From positions 1 through 39,938 of the forward strand of contig NZ_LOHX01000297.1 of assembly GCF_001559775.1 (NCBI RefSeq): a stretch of DNA of 39,938 nucleotides, read 5' to 3'. Below, piece after piece: positions 22,189 through 31,212 of the stretch; within the stretch, counting starts at the first letter, position 1, and each line of letters opens with the position of its first letter. The notes under the pieces were generated by a model. That model was not told the DNA's origin and ran no database searches. It worked only from the letters and a program-made list of their open reading frames with translations. The translations under genes and the position numbers were made by a program. This stretch comes from Streptobacillus felis (GTDB taxonomy: Bacteria; Fusobacteriota; Fusobacteriia; Fusobacteriales; Leptotrichiaceae).

Positions 22189-23217
22189 ATGAAAAAATTA
22201 TTAATGAGCATACTTTTTGGTGCTTTCTTATTTTCTTGTGGAGGTAGTACAGAAACTGCTTCTAAAAGCGAAGAAAAATTAGTTTTCTATGCTGGATTAC
22301 AAGAAGATCACGCAGCATTAATTGCTGAACAATTTACAGCTGAAACAGGTATACCTACTGAGTTCGTAAGAATGAGTAGTGGAGAAACTTTAGCAAGATT
22401 AAAAGCTGAAAAAAATAACATGGTTGCTTCTGTTTGGTATGGTGGACCAGTTGATGGTATCATCGCTGCAGATGCTGAAGGATTAATCGAAGCATATGTA
22501 TCACCTACTTCAGAAGAAATATTAGACCAATTCAAATCTGGTGATGGAAGATGGACAGGTATCTATGTTGGTTACTTAGGATTTGTTGGAAACAAAAAAA
22601 TATTAGAAGAAAAAGGTTTAGAAATGCCTAAATCTTGGGCTGATTTATTAGATCCTAAATTTAAAGGTGAAATCGTAGTTGCTCACCCAGGGTCATCTGG
22701 AACTGCATATACTATGCTTGCATCTTTAGTTCAATTAATGGGTGAAGAACAAGCTATGGCTTACTTCAAACAATTAGATGGTCAAATCAGACAATATACT
22801 AAATCAGGAACTGCACCTGGAAGAATGGTTGGTACTGGTGAAGTTGCTTTAGGTATTACTTTCTTACATGATGCTATCAAATATCAAAAAGAAGGATATA
22901 CTGATATAATAATTTCAGCACCAAGTGAAGGTACTGGTTATGAAATAGGAGCTGTTGCTTTACTAAAAGATGCACCTAATAGTGAAGCTGGTAAGAAATT
23001 TATTGATTGGGTATTAACTAAGGAAGTGCAAGAATTAGGTAAAACAGTTGGTTCATTCCAATTCTTAACTAACAAAAATGCACAAAATCCTGAAGAAGCA
23101 GAACCAATTAAAGATACTAAATTAATTAATTATGACTTTGAATGGGCTGGAAAAAACAGAAAAGATTTAGTTGAAAAATATACTAAAGAAACTAGTTCAA
23201 CAATACCTCAAAAATAG
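22189..23217 (+). CDS. ABC transporter substrate-binding lipoprotein, FbpA/AfuA type
   Basis: A 342-residue lipoprotein: signal peptide with lipobox LFSC, lipidated at Cys17. The mature start LVFYAGLQEDHAALIAEQF and the blocks SVWYGGPVDGIIAA, FKGEIVVAHPGSSGTAY and FLTNKNAQ belong to the type 1 extracellular binding-protein group that holds iron(III) FbpA, hexose-phosphate AfuA and phosphonate binders. No adjacent tyrosine pair, the usual iron ligand of FbpA, is present, so the ligand may be an organophosphate rather than iron. It is the first gene of the importer; the ATG at 22189 has GGAGGAAG upstream and is preferred over a TTG at 22174. A terminator-like hairpin separates it from the permease gene. 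Confidence 0.85.
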   Translation: MKKLLMSILFGAFLFSCGGSTETASKSEEKLVFYAGLQEDHAALIAEQFTAETGIPTEFVRMSSGETLARLKAEKNNMVASVWYGGPVDGIIAADAEGLIEAYVSPTSEEILDQFKSGDGRWTGIYVGYLGFVGNKKILEEKGLEMPKSWADLLDPKFKGEIVVAHPGSSGTAYTMLASLVQLMGEEQAMAYFKQLDGQIRQYTKSGTAPGRMVGTGEVALGITFLHDAIKYQKEGYTDIIISAPSEGTGYEIGAVALLKDAPNSEAGKKFIDWVLTKEVQELGKTVGSFQFLTNKNAQNPEEAEPIKDTKLINYDFEWAGKNRKDLVEKYTKETSSTIPQK

Positions 23218-23224
23218 ATAGGTT

Positions 23225-23255
23225 AAAATACAAGGGTGCATAACCCTTGTATTTT
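23225..23255 (+). terminator. Intrinsic terminator inside the operon, after the binding-protein gene
   Basis: A perfect 13-base stem (23225-23237 with 23243-23255) with a five-base loop, ending in TTTT. It lies eight bases after the stop and before the permease ribosome site, so it can reduce transcription of downstream genes or protect the upstream messenger's 3' end. Confidence 0.75.
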
Positions 23256-23271
23256 ATTGAAAGGATTATTT

Positions 23272-24981
23272 ATGTCAGATTTAAAATTAAAAATTAAAGG
23301 TGGCCTTAAAGACTTTAGGAAAATGTTAAATGATCCTATACTTATGGCAACTATAATATTTTCAATCGTCGTAGTAGCCTTCTTTATTTTAGTACCATTA
23401 TATAATGTATTTTTAGAAAGTATTAAAGTAAACGAAAGTTTTAGTATAGTAAATTATATAGATTCATTTAAAAATTCAGGTAATTTACAAATCATACTAA
23501 ATACTTTAGTATTAGGTTTTACTACAGGATTTATTTCATTAATTATAGGATTCATATTTGCATATTTAACTGTGTATATTAAAATTAAAGGTAAAGCTGT
23601 TTTTGATTTTATAGCACTTTTACCTGTAATTTCACCACCATTTATTGTTGCATTATCAACTATATTACTATTTGGTAGAACTGGTTTAATTACTAGAGGA
23701 TTATTAGGTATAGAATATGAAATTTATGGATTCCATGGTTTAGTATTAGTACAAGTATTAAGCTTTTTCCCTATAGCATATATGATGTTAGTTGGATTAT
23801 TAAACAATATAGATCCATCTGTTGAAGAAGCTTCAAGATCTTTAGGAGCAAATAGATTTAAAGTATTTACTACAGTAACTCTACCATTAATGGTTCCAGG
23901 ACTTGCTAATGCTTTCTTATTAGTATTTATACAATCAATAGCAGATTATGCTAACCCATTTGTTATAGGTGGTAAATTCACTACTATAGCAGTTAAAATA
24001 TTCCAAGAAGGAATAGGAAACTACCAATTAGGACTAGCATCTGCTCTATCAGTTATACTATTAACTATATCTATATCAATGTTTACATTACAAAGATATT
24101 ATGTTAATTCAAAATCATATATTACTGTAACTGGTAAGGCATCACGTGCTAGAGAATTAATTAATACTCCTTTTGCAACTATTTCTGCAAGTATAATATT
24201 AATATTCTTATCAGCATGTGTTATAGGAATGTATATTTTAATACCAATAAGTTCATTTACAAAACTATTTGGAATAGATAATACTTTAAGCCTATATAAT
24301 TATAGAGAAATATTTAAGTTTGCAAATAGAGTTAACCCTATAATTACTACTACTACTTTATCAATAATTGCAACTTTTGTTGCATCAATTTTCTCTATGA
24401 TAATAGCTTTCTTAATTGTAAGAAAGAAATTCATAGGAAAAACATTTATTGAATTTACAGTAATGATGGGACTTGCAATACCAGGTACTATAATAGGTAT
24501 AGGATATGCTTTAAGTTACAACAAAGTATATAACCTACCATTTACAAATATTACTTTAATTCCTACACTAACTGGTACAGGATTTATAATAATAATGGCA
24601 TTCATAATAAGATCACTTCCAGTAGGAGTTAGATCTGGTATAGCAGCACTAGATCAAATTGATCCAAGTATAGAAGAAGCTTCTACAATACTTGGTGCAA
24701 ATACTGTACAAACATTTACTAAAATTACTCTACCTATGATAAGAGACGCTTTCCTATCAGGATTAATATATTCATTTGCAAGATCTATGACACTAGTTTC
24801 TACAGTAGTATTCTTAATTTCTGCAAAATGGAAATTATTAACACCTACTATCATGGATAATGTAGATCAAGGTAGAATAGGTATTGCAGCTGCATATTGT
24901 ACTATATTAATAGTAATAGTATCAATATTCATGTTATTAATGAAATTATTTATGAAACTATTAGAACCTAAAACTAAATAA
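23272..24981 (+). CDS. ABC transporter permease, fused double-unit FbpB/AfuB type
   Basis: A 569-residue permease with about twelve membrane segments in two halves. Each half has its own EAA loop: EEASRSLGANRFKVFTTVTL (about 185-204) and EEASTILGANTVQTFTKITL (about 468-487). Fused permeases of this kind are typical of iron(III), hexose-phosphate and phosphonate importers that use one binding protein and one ATPase. The ATG at 23272 follows AAAGGAT and begins the charged cytoplasmic N-terminus; an upstream in-frame ATG at 23236 lies within the hairpin. The ATPase gene follows 14 bases later. Confidence 0.93.
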   Translation: MSDLKLKIKGGLKDFRKMLNDPILMATIIFSIVVVAFFILVPLYNVFLESIKVNESFSIVNYIDSFKNSGNLQIILNTLVLGFTTGFISLIIGFIFAYLTVYIKIKGKAVFDFIALLPVISPPFIVALSTILLFGRTGLITRGLLGIEYEIYGFHGLVLVQVLSFFPIAYMMLVGLLNNIDPSVEEASRSLGANRFKVFTTVTLPLMVPGLANAFLLVFIQSIADYANPFVIGGKFTTIAVKIFQEGIGNYQLGLASALSVILLTISISMFTLQRYYVNSKSYITVTGKASRARELINTPFATISASIILIFLSACVIGMYILIPISSFTKLFGIDNTLSLYNYREIFKFANRVNPIITTTTLSIIATFVASIFSMIIAFLIVRKKFIGKTFIEFTVMMGLAIPGTIIGIGYALSYNKVYNLPFTNITLIPTLTGTGFIIIMAFIIRSLPVGVRSGIAALDQIDPSIEEASTILGANTVQTFTKITLPMIRDAFLSGLIYSFARSMTLVSTVVFLISAKWKLLTPTIMDNVDQGRIGIAAAYCTILIVIVSIFMLLMKLFMKLLEPKTK

Positions 24982-24995
24982 CAGGGAGACAAAAA

Positions 24996-26060
24996 ATGAG
25001 TAAACCAATTAAATTAAATATACAAAATTTAACTAAAGTATTTACACCTAAAGGTAGAAGAGTAGTTGCCGTAGAAGATGTAAATTTAGCAATAGAAGAA
25101 GGAGAATTTGTATGTCTTTTAGGTCCATCTGGTTGTGGAAAAACTACTACATTAAGAATGATAGCTGGTTTTGAAACACCAAGTGAAGGACATATTACTA
25201 TGAGTGGTAGAGATATAGCATATTTAACTCCAGATAAAAGAGGAATAGCAATGGTTTTCCAAAACTACGCTTTATTCCCACATATGAATGTTTATGATAA
25301 CATAGCTTATGGATTAAAATTACAAAAAAGACCTAAAGAAGAAATTAAACAAAGAGTAGATAAAATATTAAAACTTATGAAAATGGAAGATTTTGCTGAA
25401 CGTGTTCCGTCTCAAATGTCAGGTGGACAACAACAAAGAGTTTCACTTGCAAGAGCTTTAATAATGAATTCTGAAGTACTATTATTTGATGAACCATTAT
25501 CAAACTTAGATGCAAAATTAAGATTACACATGAGAGATGAAATAAGAAAATTACAACAAGAAGTTGGAATAACTTCTATATATGTAACACATGACCAAGC
25601 TGAAGCTATGGCCCTTTCAGATAAAATAGTAATAATGAAAGATGGTAAAATAGCACAAGTTGGTTCTCCACAAGAAATATATCAAAAACCAAATTCTGAA
25701 TTTGTTGCCAAATTCATTGGTAGAGCAAACATATTAGATGCTAAAATTATAGAAAATAGAGATAATTCAACATTAATATCTATATTAGGTGAAGAATATC
25801 TTGTAAATGAAAAGGTTGATTACACACCTGGGACTGATGTTAAAGTAGTAATTAGACCTGAATCTATTAAATTCACTGAAAATAAACATACTTTAGAAGT
25901 TTCTAAGAGTATATTTATGGGTGAAAACCATGAATATGAAGTTAAAAATGGAAATGAAGTTATAGAAATAGTACTTAACAATCCACATGGTAAAGATATC
26001 AAAAAAATAGGAGATAGTTTGAGTTTTGCATTTGATCAAAATTCAATACACATATTATAA
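24996..26060 (+). CDS. ABC transporter ATP-binding protein, FbpC/AfuC type
   Basis: A 354-residue ATPase. Walker A is GPSGCGKTTTLR (about 43-54), the Q-loop VFQNYALFPHM, signature MSGGQQQRVSLARAL (about 140-154), Walker B LLFDEPLSNLDAKLR (about 160-174), and the H-loop VTHDQAEAMALSD. The C-terminal 110 residues form a TOBE-like domain (KVVIRPESIKF), as in sugar, iron and spermidine importers. Length is normal. The stop overlaps the mgtC start by one base, so both are likely translated together. Confidence 0.94.
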   Translation: MSKPIKLNIQNLTKVFTPKGRRVVAVEDVNLAIEEGEFVCLLGPSGCGKTTTLRMIAGFETPSEGHITMSGRDIAYLTPDKRGIAMVFQNYALFPHMNVYDNIAYGLKLQKRPKEEIKQRVDKILKLMKMEDFAERVPSQMSGGQQQRVSLARALIMNSEVLLFDEPLSNLDAKLRLHMRDEIRKLQQEVGITSIYVTHDQAEAMALSDKIVIMKDGKIAQVGSPQEIYQKPNSEFVAKFIGRANILDAKIIENRDNSTLISILGEEYLVNEKVDYTPGTDVKVVIRPESIKFTENKHTLEVSKSIFMGENHEYEVKNGNEVIEIVLNNPHGKDIKKIGDSLSFAFDQNSIHIL

Positions 26061-26719
26061 TGACAAGTATGCAAAATGCAATATTTTTAGCTAGAATACT
26101 AGTAGCTTGCGTATGTGGAGCAGCAATAGGTTATGAAAGAACAAGTAAAAATAAAGGAGCTGGTGTTAGAACTCACGCCATAGTAGCTGTTTCATCAGCT
26201 CTAATGATGATAGTTTCAAAATATGGTTTTGAAGATTCTATAAAATTTGACGCATCACGTGTTGCTGCACAAATTGTAAGTGGAGTCGGATTTCTTGGAG
26301 CAGGTATAATATTTGTAAGAAACAATAATGTTATTACTGGTCTTACAACTTCAGCTGGTATTTGGGGTACTGCAGGAGTTGGTATGGCTATTGGATCTGG
26401 ATTAATATTTATGGGAGTTTCAGTAACAGTTATTATGCTACTTCTTCAAACAGTTATGCATAAAAATAATTTTTTACATAAAAATGAAGGTAATAGATAC
26501 AAACTATATCTAAAAATGAATGAAGTATTACAAGACTTTCCAAAAATAAAACTTGAAATTATAAAAGATAATGTTTTAATAGAAAATCTTAACATAAACA
26601 AAAACGGTAGCAGCATAGATATAGAAATAGATCTTCTTACATTCAAAACTTTTGATAAAGTTGGTCTCTCAGAAAGATTGCTTGCTTATGAAAATGTAAC
26701 ATCTATTGAAATAGAATAA
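26060..26719 (+). CDS. MgtC/SapB family membrane protein
   Basis: A 219-residue protein with four or five hydrophobic segments in the first 135 residues. GAAIGYERTSKNKGAGVRTH (about 20-39) is the diagnostic MgtC block, and VGFLGAGIIFVRNN (about 76-89) with GLTTSAGIWGTAGVGMAIG (about 93-111) completes the family core. The C-terminal 80 residues are a soluble ACT-like domain. MgtC proteins influence adaptation to low magnesium and F-ATPase activity in pathogens, and are not transporters themselves in the best-studied cases. Linkage with this importer suggests a response to ion or phosphate stress, but that is inference. Confidence 0.9.
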   Translation: MTSMQNAIFLARILVACVCGAAIGYERTSKNKGAGVRTHAIVAVSSALMMIVSKYGFEDSIKFDASRVAAQIVSGVGFLGAGIIFVRNNNVITGLTTSAGIWGTAGVGMAIGSGLIFMGVSVTVIMLLLQTVMHKNNFLHKNEGNRYKLYLKMNEVLQDFPKIKLEIIKDNVLIENLNINKNGSSIDIEIDLLTFKTFDKVGLSERLLAYENVTSIEIE

Positions 26720-26720
26720 T

Positions 26721-26757
26721 AAAAAGCAGAAAGTACAAATTGTATTTTCTGCTTTTT
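26721..26757. terminator. Bidirectional terminator between mgtC and the DUF2207 gene
   Basis: A 16-base stem with one G-T pair (26721-26736 with 26742-26757) and a five-base loop, flanked by A on one side and T on the other, serves both convergent operons. Confidence 0.85.
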
Positions 26758-26759
26758 TA

Positions 26760-28526
26760 TTACCAACTTCTTCCCCCTCCTCCTCCAAATCCACCACCAG
26801 ATGAACCTGAAGAAGAAAATCCTCCTGAAAACGTAGAGCTTCCTCCATGTCTTTTACTATTATTAACTGTTTCACTAATACTTTTATTTATCATTCTATC
26901 ATAATACATTCTATTATTTATGTGTGAATAATATAAATAATTATGTACTCTTTCAGTATTAAGAGATAATTTAGAAATTACATTATCTAACATTTTTAAA
27001 TACTGATTTTCTAGTCCATATGCTATAGCAAATGGTAATATTTGTCTAAAATATCTAATTACATCATCTTCAGTAGTAAAATTTTTTATTCTATCTGTTT
27101 CTGTTTTTTGTAAGAATATCTCAAATCCCTTTGCTTTTGGATACTCCTCATTATATAGCTTAGTATATCTTTTTACTGATAATGCATTTGCTAAAGTGAT
27201 AAAGAATAATAAACCCATTCCTATTAATATAGGCATTTCAGAAAAAATTGATCCTCCAGATATTCCAAATACAAATATGATAGTAATAATTGCAATAAAA
27301 ACTACTATAAAGAAATATTTGAATACTTGTATTTCATAATCACTTGAATATTTACTTAGAAAATATAATTTTAATTCATTTTCTAATTCAGCTATAGCTG
27401 AATTATATTTAAATATATCATTTTTATGTAACATCATTTTATTTAAAAACATATTTTCTTCTTTTGATAATTCATTTTTAAAATATTCATAACTATCAAC
27501 ATCTATATAATATTGTTTTTCAATATAATCATCAAAACCTTTTTTCTTCTGATTAATCTGTTCTCCAACCTTAATTACATATTCTTCATACATTTCATGC
27601 TCTGGATTTTTTTCTCTTAATTTTACTATACCTTTTTGTAATAACATATATAGTACAACTATGAAATAAGTTGAATAAAAATTCTTACCTACCATTATTT
27701 TAGCAATTAATGGAGAAATATTAGGTGGCATATATTCAACCATAATAGTTTTCTTATATTTAAATTTATTGACCACCATTCTTATTAAGAAGTTAATTAA
27801 TAGTATAGGTAATAATATAATACCAAAAACTATTAGTAATGGATAAGCCTTAACCCTATTATACCATAGATTAAAACCTGAATATTTAAAACTATCACTA
27901 TTTAATAAGAAAGATAATCCTTCTCCCGGATTACTCACCTTAGTAGTTTTTATTTCATATCCTCCATCTACTTCTTTTAATTCATAATCTTTATTAGTCT
28001 CACCAACATATCCTGTAAATGCATCAATTTGTCCTTTTATACCAGTTATATTTAATTTAAAGTTTTCAACTGGCATTTCCCAATAGTTACCTAATGCATT
28101 AAAGTAAATTTGATTAATATTTTCATTACTTCTAATACTATTATATACCTTATACTTAATCTCATAATTAATATCTTTATTTGCTGGTAAATAAACATCA
28201 CTTAATCCTAGTCTATATACCATAACATTATCTTCTATTTCTGTATATAGTCCTACTTCATTATTAAAATCCACATATCTTACAGAAAAATCATCTATTT
28301 TTACTCTATCTTCAAATTTAAAATAAGAACCGTTGCTATACTTGAAAGGGATAATTCTATAAATACCTCTTCTTCCTTCTGCATCCGTAATATATGTGAT
28401 TTTTTCTGTTACATTTAATACTCCATTTTGTTCAACTTTAATATCCATTTCAAAATTTGATATTTTTTCAAAGGAAAAAGTGAAAATAGATAATAAAGTT
28501 ACAAAAAATATCACCAATTTTTTCAT
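26760..28526 (-). CDS. DUF2207 family membrane protein with glycine-rich tail
   Basis: A 588-residue protein: signal peptide (1-17), an extracytoplasmic beta-rich DUF2207 domain (about 20-220, containing ITYITDAEGRRGIYRIIPF), a membrane segment near 235-255, a cytoplasmic stretch, a pair of membrane segments near 405-450, a further soluble region, and a Ser/Gly-rich end finishing GGGFGGGGGRSW. This architecture is common next to LemA, as here, where the two genes are one base apart. The role is unknown; a part in cell-envelope maintenance is often suggested. The tail resembles those of TPM-domain proteins. Confidence 0.88.
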   Translation of the reverse strand: MKKLVIFFVTLLSIFTFSFEKISNFEMDIKVEQNGVLNVTEKITYITDAEGRRGIYRIIPFKYSNGSYFKFEDRVKIDDFSVRYVDFNNEVGLYTEIEDNVMVYRLGLSDVYLPANKDINYEIKYKVYNSIRSNENINQIYFNALGNYWEMPVENFKLNITGIKGQIDAFTGYVGETNKDYELKEVDGGYEIKTTKVSNPGEGLSFLLNSDSFKYSGFNLWYNRVKAYPLLIVFGIILLPILLINFLIRMVVNKFKYKKTIMVEYMPPNISPLIAKIMVGKNFYSTYFIVVLYMLLQKGIVKLREKNPEHEMYEEYVIKVGEQINQKKKGFDDYIEKQYYIDVDSYEYFKNELSKEENMFLNKMMLHKNDIFKYNSAIAELENELKLYFLSKYSSDYEIQVFKYFFIVVFIAIITIIFVFGISGGSIFSEMPILIGMGLLFFITLANALSVKRYTKLYNEEYPKAKGFEIFLQKTETDRIKNFTTEDDVIRYFRQILPFAIAYGLENQYLKMLDNVISKLSLNTERVHNYLYYSHINNRMYYDRMINKSISETVNNSKRHGGSSTFSGGFSSSGSSGGGFGGGGGRSW

Positions 28527-28527
28527 A

Positions 28528-29091
28528 TTAAAAACTCACTTTTGGTGCACTCTTAGCTTCAGCATCTTCCTTAAAGAATTCAGCATTTCTAAATTTTAAT
28601 AGTCCTGAAAGTAAAACATTAGGGAATCTTCTAATAAAAGTATTTAATGTTCCAACTGTAGCATTATAGAATCTTCTTGTTCCTTCAATTTGATTTTCTA
28701 TATCAGTTAAAGATTTTTGTAATTCTAAAAAGTTAACATTTGCCTTTAATTCTGGATAAGATTCACTTAATGCCATAATAGATTTTAAAGTCTTAGTTAA
28801 TTCATTTTCCATTTTTCTAATTTCTTCTAAATTTTTAACATCATTTAAATCTAATTTAAGCATTCTACTTCTTGCATCTACAACATTTTGTAAAGTTTCA
28901 CTTTCATGTTTTGCATATCCTTTTACTGTTTCAACTAAATTAGGTATTAAATCTAATCTTTTTTGTAAAAATGTTCCTATATTACTAAATGCAACTTGAT
29001 TTTCATTATCAAGTCCTACATATTTATTATAAACACCCATTGCCCATAATCCAATTAAAACTACTACTCCTAAAATTACTAATAATGTCAT
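28528..29091 (-). CDS. lemA: LemA family protein
   Basis: A 187-residue protein with an N-terminal membrane anchor (about 2-21) followed by a helical bundle. NKYVGLDNENQVAFSNIGTF, LQKRLDLIPNLVETVKGYA and the RRFYNATVGTLNTFIRRFP block are characteristic of LemA. The start at ATG 29091 has GGAG eight bases upstream and is preferred over a GTG at 29100. LemA proteins are membrane-bound with unclear function and are frequently paired with DUF2207 or TPM proteins, as here. Confidence 0.93.
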   Translation of the reverse strand: MTLLVILGVVVLIGLWAMGVYNKYVGLDNENQVAFSNIGTFLQKRLDLIPNLVETVKGYAKHESETLQNVVDARSRMLKLDLNDVKNLEEIRKMENELTKTLKSIMALSESYPELKANVNFLELQKSLTDIENQIEGTRRFYNATVGTLNTFIRRFPNVLLSGLLKFRNAEFFKEDAEAKSAPKVSF

Positions 29092-29103
29092 TTTTATCAC
29101 TCC

Positions 29104-29679
29104 TTATAATTTATCTATAAAATCTAATATTTCAGTTGTACCTATATTCTTTAAAGATGAATGAAAGAATACATCTTCATTACTAAATTCTAATTTTTTC
29201 CTAATCTCTTTTAATTGTCTAAACTTCTCATTATTTGATAGTTTATCACATTTTGTAAACACTATATAATATTCTATATCAAAATGTTCTAAATATTCTA
29301 GCATTTCAATATCTTCACCACTTGGAACACGTCTAATATCAAGTAATACAAATACTACCTTTTTTCTTTCAGAATTTAAATATTCAGATATGATACTACC
29401 CCAATTCTTCTTTACATTGGCTGGCACTTTTGCAAAACCATAACCTGGAAGGTCCACAAAATATCTATCTTTATTTACTAAGAAAAAATTAACTAGTTGA
29501 GTTCGACCTGGTGTTTTACTCGTTCTTGCCAAATTTTTTCTATTTACTATAGTATTAATTAAAGATGATTTTCCTACGTTAGATCTACCAACAAATGCTA
29601 TTTCTGTATTACCCATTTTTTCAGGATAATCTGCAAGTTTTATACAACTTCTTGAATATTCTGCACTTTTAACTTCCAT
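29104..29679 (-). CDS. engB: Ribosome biogenesis GTPase EngB/YsxC/YihA
   Basis: A 191-residue GTPase needed for assembly of the large ribosomal subunit. G1 is GRSNVGKSSLIN (about 32-43), G2 lies in KTPGRTQLVNFF, G3 in VDLPGYGFA, and G4 is TKCDK (about 143-147). Length matches the family (about 195). Its ATG shares one base with the coaE stop, and the ribosome site GGAGG lies within the end of coaE, so the two are translationally coupled. Confidence 0.95.
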   Translation of the reverse strand: MEVKSAEYSRSCIKLADYPEKMGNTEIAFVGRSNVGKSSLINTIVNRKNLARTSKTPGRTQLVNFFLVNKDRYFVDLPGYGFAKVPANVKKNWGSIISEYLNSERKKVVFVLLDIRRVPSGEDIEMLEYLEHFDIEYYIVFTKCDKLSNNEKFRQLKEIRKKLEFSNEDVFFHSSLKNIGTTEILDFIDKL

Positions 29680-30251
29680 TATTTACCTCCTAACTCTATT
29701 TTCATTAATATATCTAAAGTATTAATATAGCTATTAGATATATCACTAGAATTATCTATTACATAATCCGCTTTTTCCTTTTTTATTTCAATATCTATTT
29801 GTTTTTCAACTCTAGAAATTGCTTCCTCATAGCTAAGTGAATTTCTTTTCATTATTCTTTCTATTTGGGTTTCTTTAGGTGCATATACAACTATAATTTT
29901 ATCAAATAGGTATTCTAAATTCAATTCATATATCAAAGGTACATCTAAAACCATATATTCTTTTTCAGAGTTTTCTATTTCTTTTTCTAATCTTTCAATA
30001 ATAATCTTATGCATATACTTATTAAGTATAGATAGTTTTTCCTTATCATTAAAAACTATTTTAGAAATTTCCTTTTTATCAAAAGTCCCAAATAAAGAGT
30101 ATAGTTTTGATTTAACTTCTTCCATTTCATAAAGCTCTGCCGTAATTTTATCTGCATCAACATATGAACTTTTATCCTTTAAAATATTTTTTATGAATTC
30201 AAATATTTTACTTTTCCCCACACCTATAGATCCAGTTAATCCTATTATCAT
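29679..30251 (-). CDS. coaE: Dephospho-CoA kinase
   Basis: A 190-residue kinase for the last step of coenzyme A synthesis, phosphorylating the 3'-hydroxyl of dephospho-CoA. The P-loop is GLTGSIGVGKSK (4-15). VDADKI (about 32-37), VLDVPLIYELNL (about 97-108) and RIMKRNSLSYEEAISRVEKQ (about 132-151) match the CoaE substrate and lid regions. Length is normal. It lies one base after the cupin gene and overlaps engB. Confidence 0.94.
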   Translation of the reverse strand: MIIGLTGSIGVGKSKIFEFIKNILKDKSSYVDADKITAELYEMEEVKSKLYSLFGTFDKKEISKIVFNDKEKLSILNKYMHKIIIERLEKEIENSEKEYMVLDVPLIYELNLEYLFDKIIVVYAPKETQIERIMKRNSLSYEEAISRVEKQIDIEIKKEKADYVIDNSSDISNSYINTLDILMKIELGGK

Positions 30252-30252
30252 A

Positions 30253-30525
30253 CTACTCCTTTATAAAAAAACATAGCCACTTACAATCAGAGCTTGTAAA
30301 TGTTACCTTATGTTTAGTATTTTTAGGTATAAAATATCCTGTATCTTTTTTAATACTTATTTCTTCATCTTCAATTAAAAGTTTAGCATACCCTTCAAGC
30401 ATATATACATACTCATCAATATCAGATATCATAAAATCTGTAACATTAGAATTAGATGTAATTCTTTCAACTCTAATCTTATCATCCATTAATATTTCAA
30501 CAATTTCTCCATATTCATTAATCAT
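30253..30525 (-). CDS. Small cupin-domain protein
   Basis: A 90-residue single cupin barrel. The pattern EYVYMLEGYAKLLIEDEEI then GYFIPKNTKHKVTFTS shows the two cupin motifs in reduced form. The first motif has no HxH (its place is ISDIDEYVYMLEG); one histidine survives in the second (NTKHKV), so metal binding is doubtful. Function unknown. It overlaps the upstream methyltransferase by eight bases and precedes coaE by one. Confidence 0.75.
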   Translation of the reverse strand: MINEYGEIVEILMDDKIRVERITSNSNVTDFMISDIDEYVYMLEGYAKLLIEDEEISIKKDTGYFIPKNTKHKVTFTSSDCKWLCFFIKE

Positions 30526-31123
30526 TTTTCCTCTTTCTTAACAGATAAGTTACAAAAGTTTTTTTACCTCTAAATATTTCTTTAAAATTATCTACTACGT
30601 ATCGTTTATCACTTCTTAGTTCCTTATCTCTTTCTATAGGAAGTATTAAAAAGAAATATCCTTCATCTTCTAATAATCTATATGTAGTATCAAGTAAATC
30701 AGAAAGATTTAAATTTATTTCAAATTTAGATATTTTTAATATTTCATCTTTAGGCATAAATCCACTGTTTACTTTATAGAAAGGTGGATTAGAAATAATA
30801 TATTTAAATTTATTCGTATATTCAAATTCCTTAATATCAATATTATATAACTTAATATCTATATCATTTAATTTTACATTTTCCTCTAGAATTTTAAATA
30901 CTTCTTTTTGCAATTCTACAGCATGAAATTCAGTAAAATTTTCATGTCTATACATCAAAAATGTTAAAGTTCCTATACCTGCTCCTATATCTAACATAGG
31001 CCCTTTTTCATCACCTAAATTACATTTTATAAACTCTACTAAATCTAATGCATCAGTTGTAATATTCAAAGCACCATTTTCATACTTAAGTCTCAAATCT
31101 ACACTTTCTAAATAATGTTCCAT
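30518..31123 (-). CDS. SAM-dependent methyltransferase, TrmN6-like (tRNA adenine-N6 type)
   Basis: A 201-residue class I methyltransferase. The SAM loop is LDIGAGIGTLTFLM (about 44-57), the acidic residue after strand 2 lies in FHAVELQKEV (about 68-77), and the catalytic motif NPPFYK (about 112-117) is that of N6-adenine or N5-glutamine methylases. The start EHYLESVDLRLKYE and overall size resemble TrmN6/YfiC, which methylates A37 of tRNA-Val. The C-terminal part is short. Substrate is inferred from resemblance. It heads a six-gene run and has an extended -10 promoter at 31165-31173. Confidence 0.82.
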   Translation of the reverse strand: MEHYLESVDLRLKYENGALNITTDALDLVEFIKCNLGDEKGPMLDIGAGIGTLTFLMYRHENFTEFHAVELQKEVFKILEENVKLNDIDIKLYNIDIKEFEYTNKFKYIISNPPFYKVNSGFMPKDEILKISKFEINLNLSDLLDTTYRLLEDEGYFFLILPIERDKELRSDKRYVVDNFKEIFRGKKTFVTYLLRKRKND

Positions 31124-31139
31124 TACTATAATTCCTACT

Positions 31140-31156
31140 TTCTAAACTATTTAGAA
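31140..31156. promoter_or_regulatory. Inverted repeat in the leader of the methyltransferase-lemA operon
   Basis: TTCTAAA and TTTAGAA form a perfect 7-base inverted repeat with a three-base spacer between promoter and first gene. It could be a repressor site or a leader hairpin. Confidence 0.3.
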
Positions 31157-31164
31157 TTAAATAC

Positions 31165-31173
31165 ATTATACCA
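31165..31173 (-). promoter_or_regulatory. Extended -10 promoter of the methyltransferase-cupin-coaE-engB-lemA-DUF2207 run
   Basis: Minus-strand TGGTATAAT is an extended -10; the -35 position holds only T. It overlaps none of the preceding terminator, which ends at 31192. Confidence 0.55.
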
Positions 31174-31191
31174 TTTTTATTGATAAAAAAA

Positions 31192-31212
31192 AAGACTAGA
31201 AAAACTAGTCTT
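31192..31212 (-). terminator. Intrinsic terminator of the radC-PSP1 pair
   Basis: An eight-base stem (31192-31199 with 31205-31212), A/T loop, followed by a long T run on the minus strand; it overlaps the PSP1 stop codon. Confidence 0.85.
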
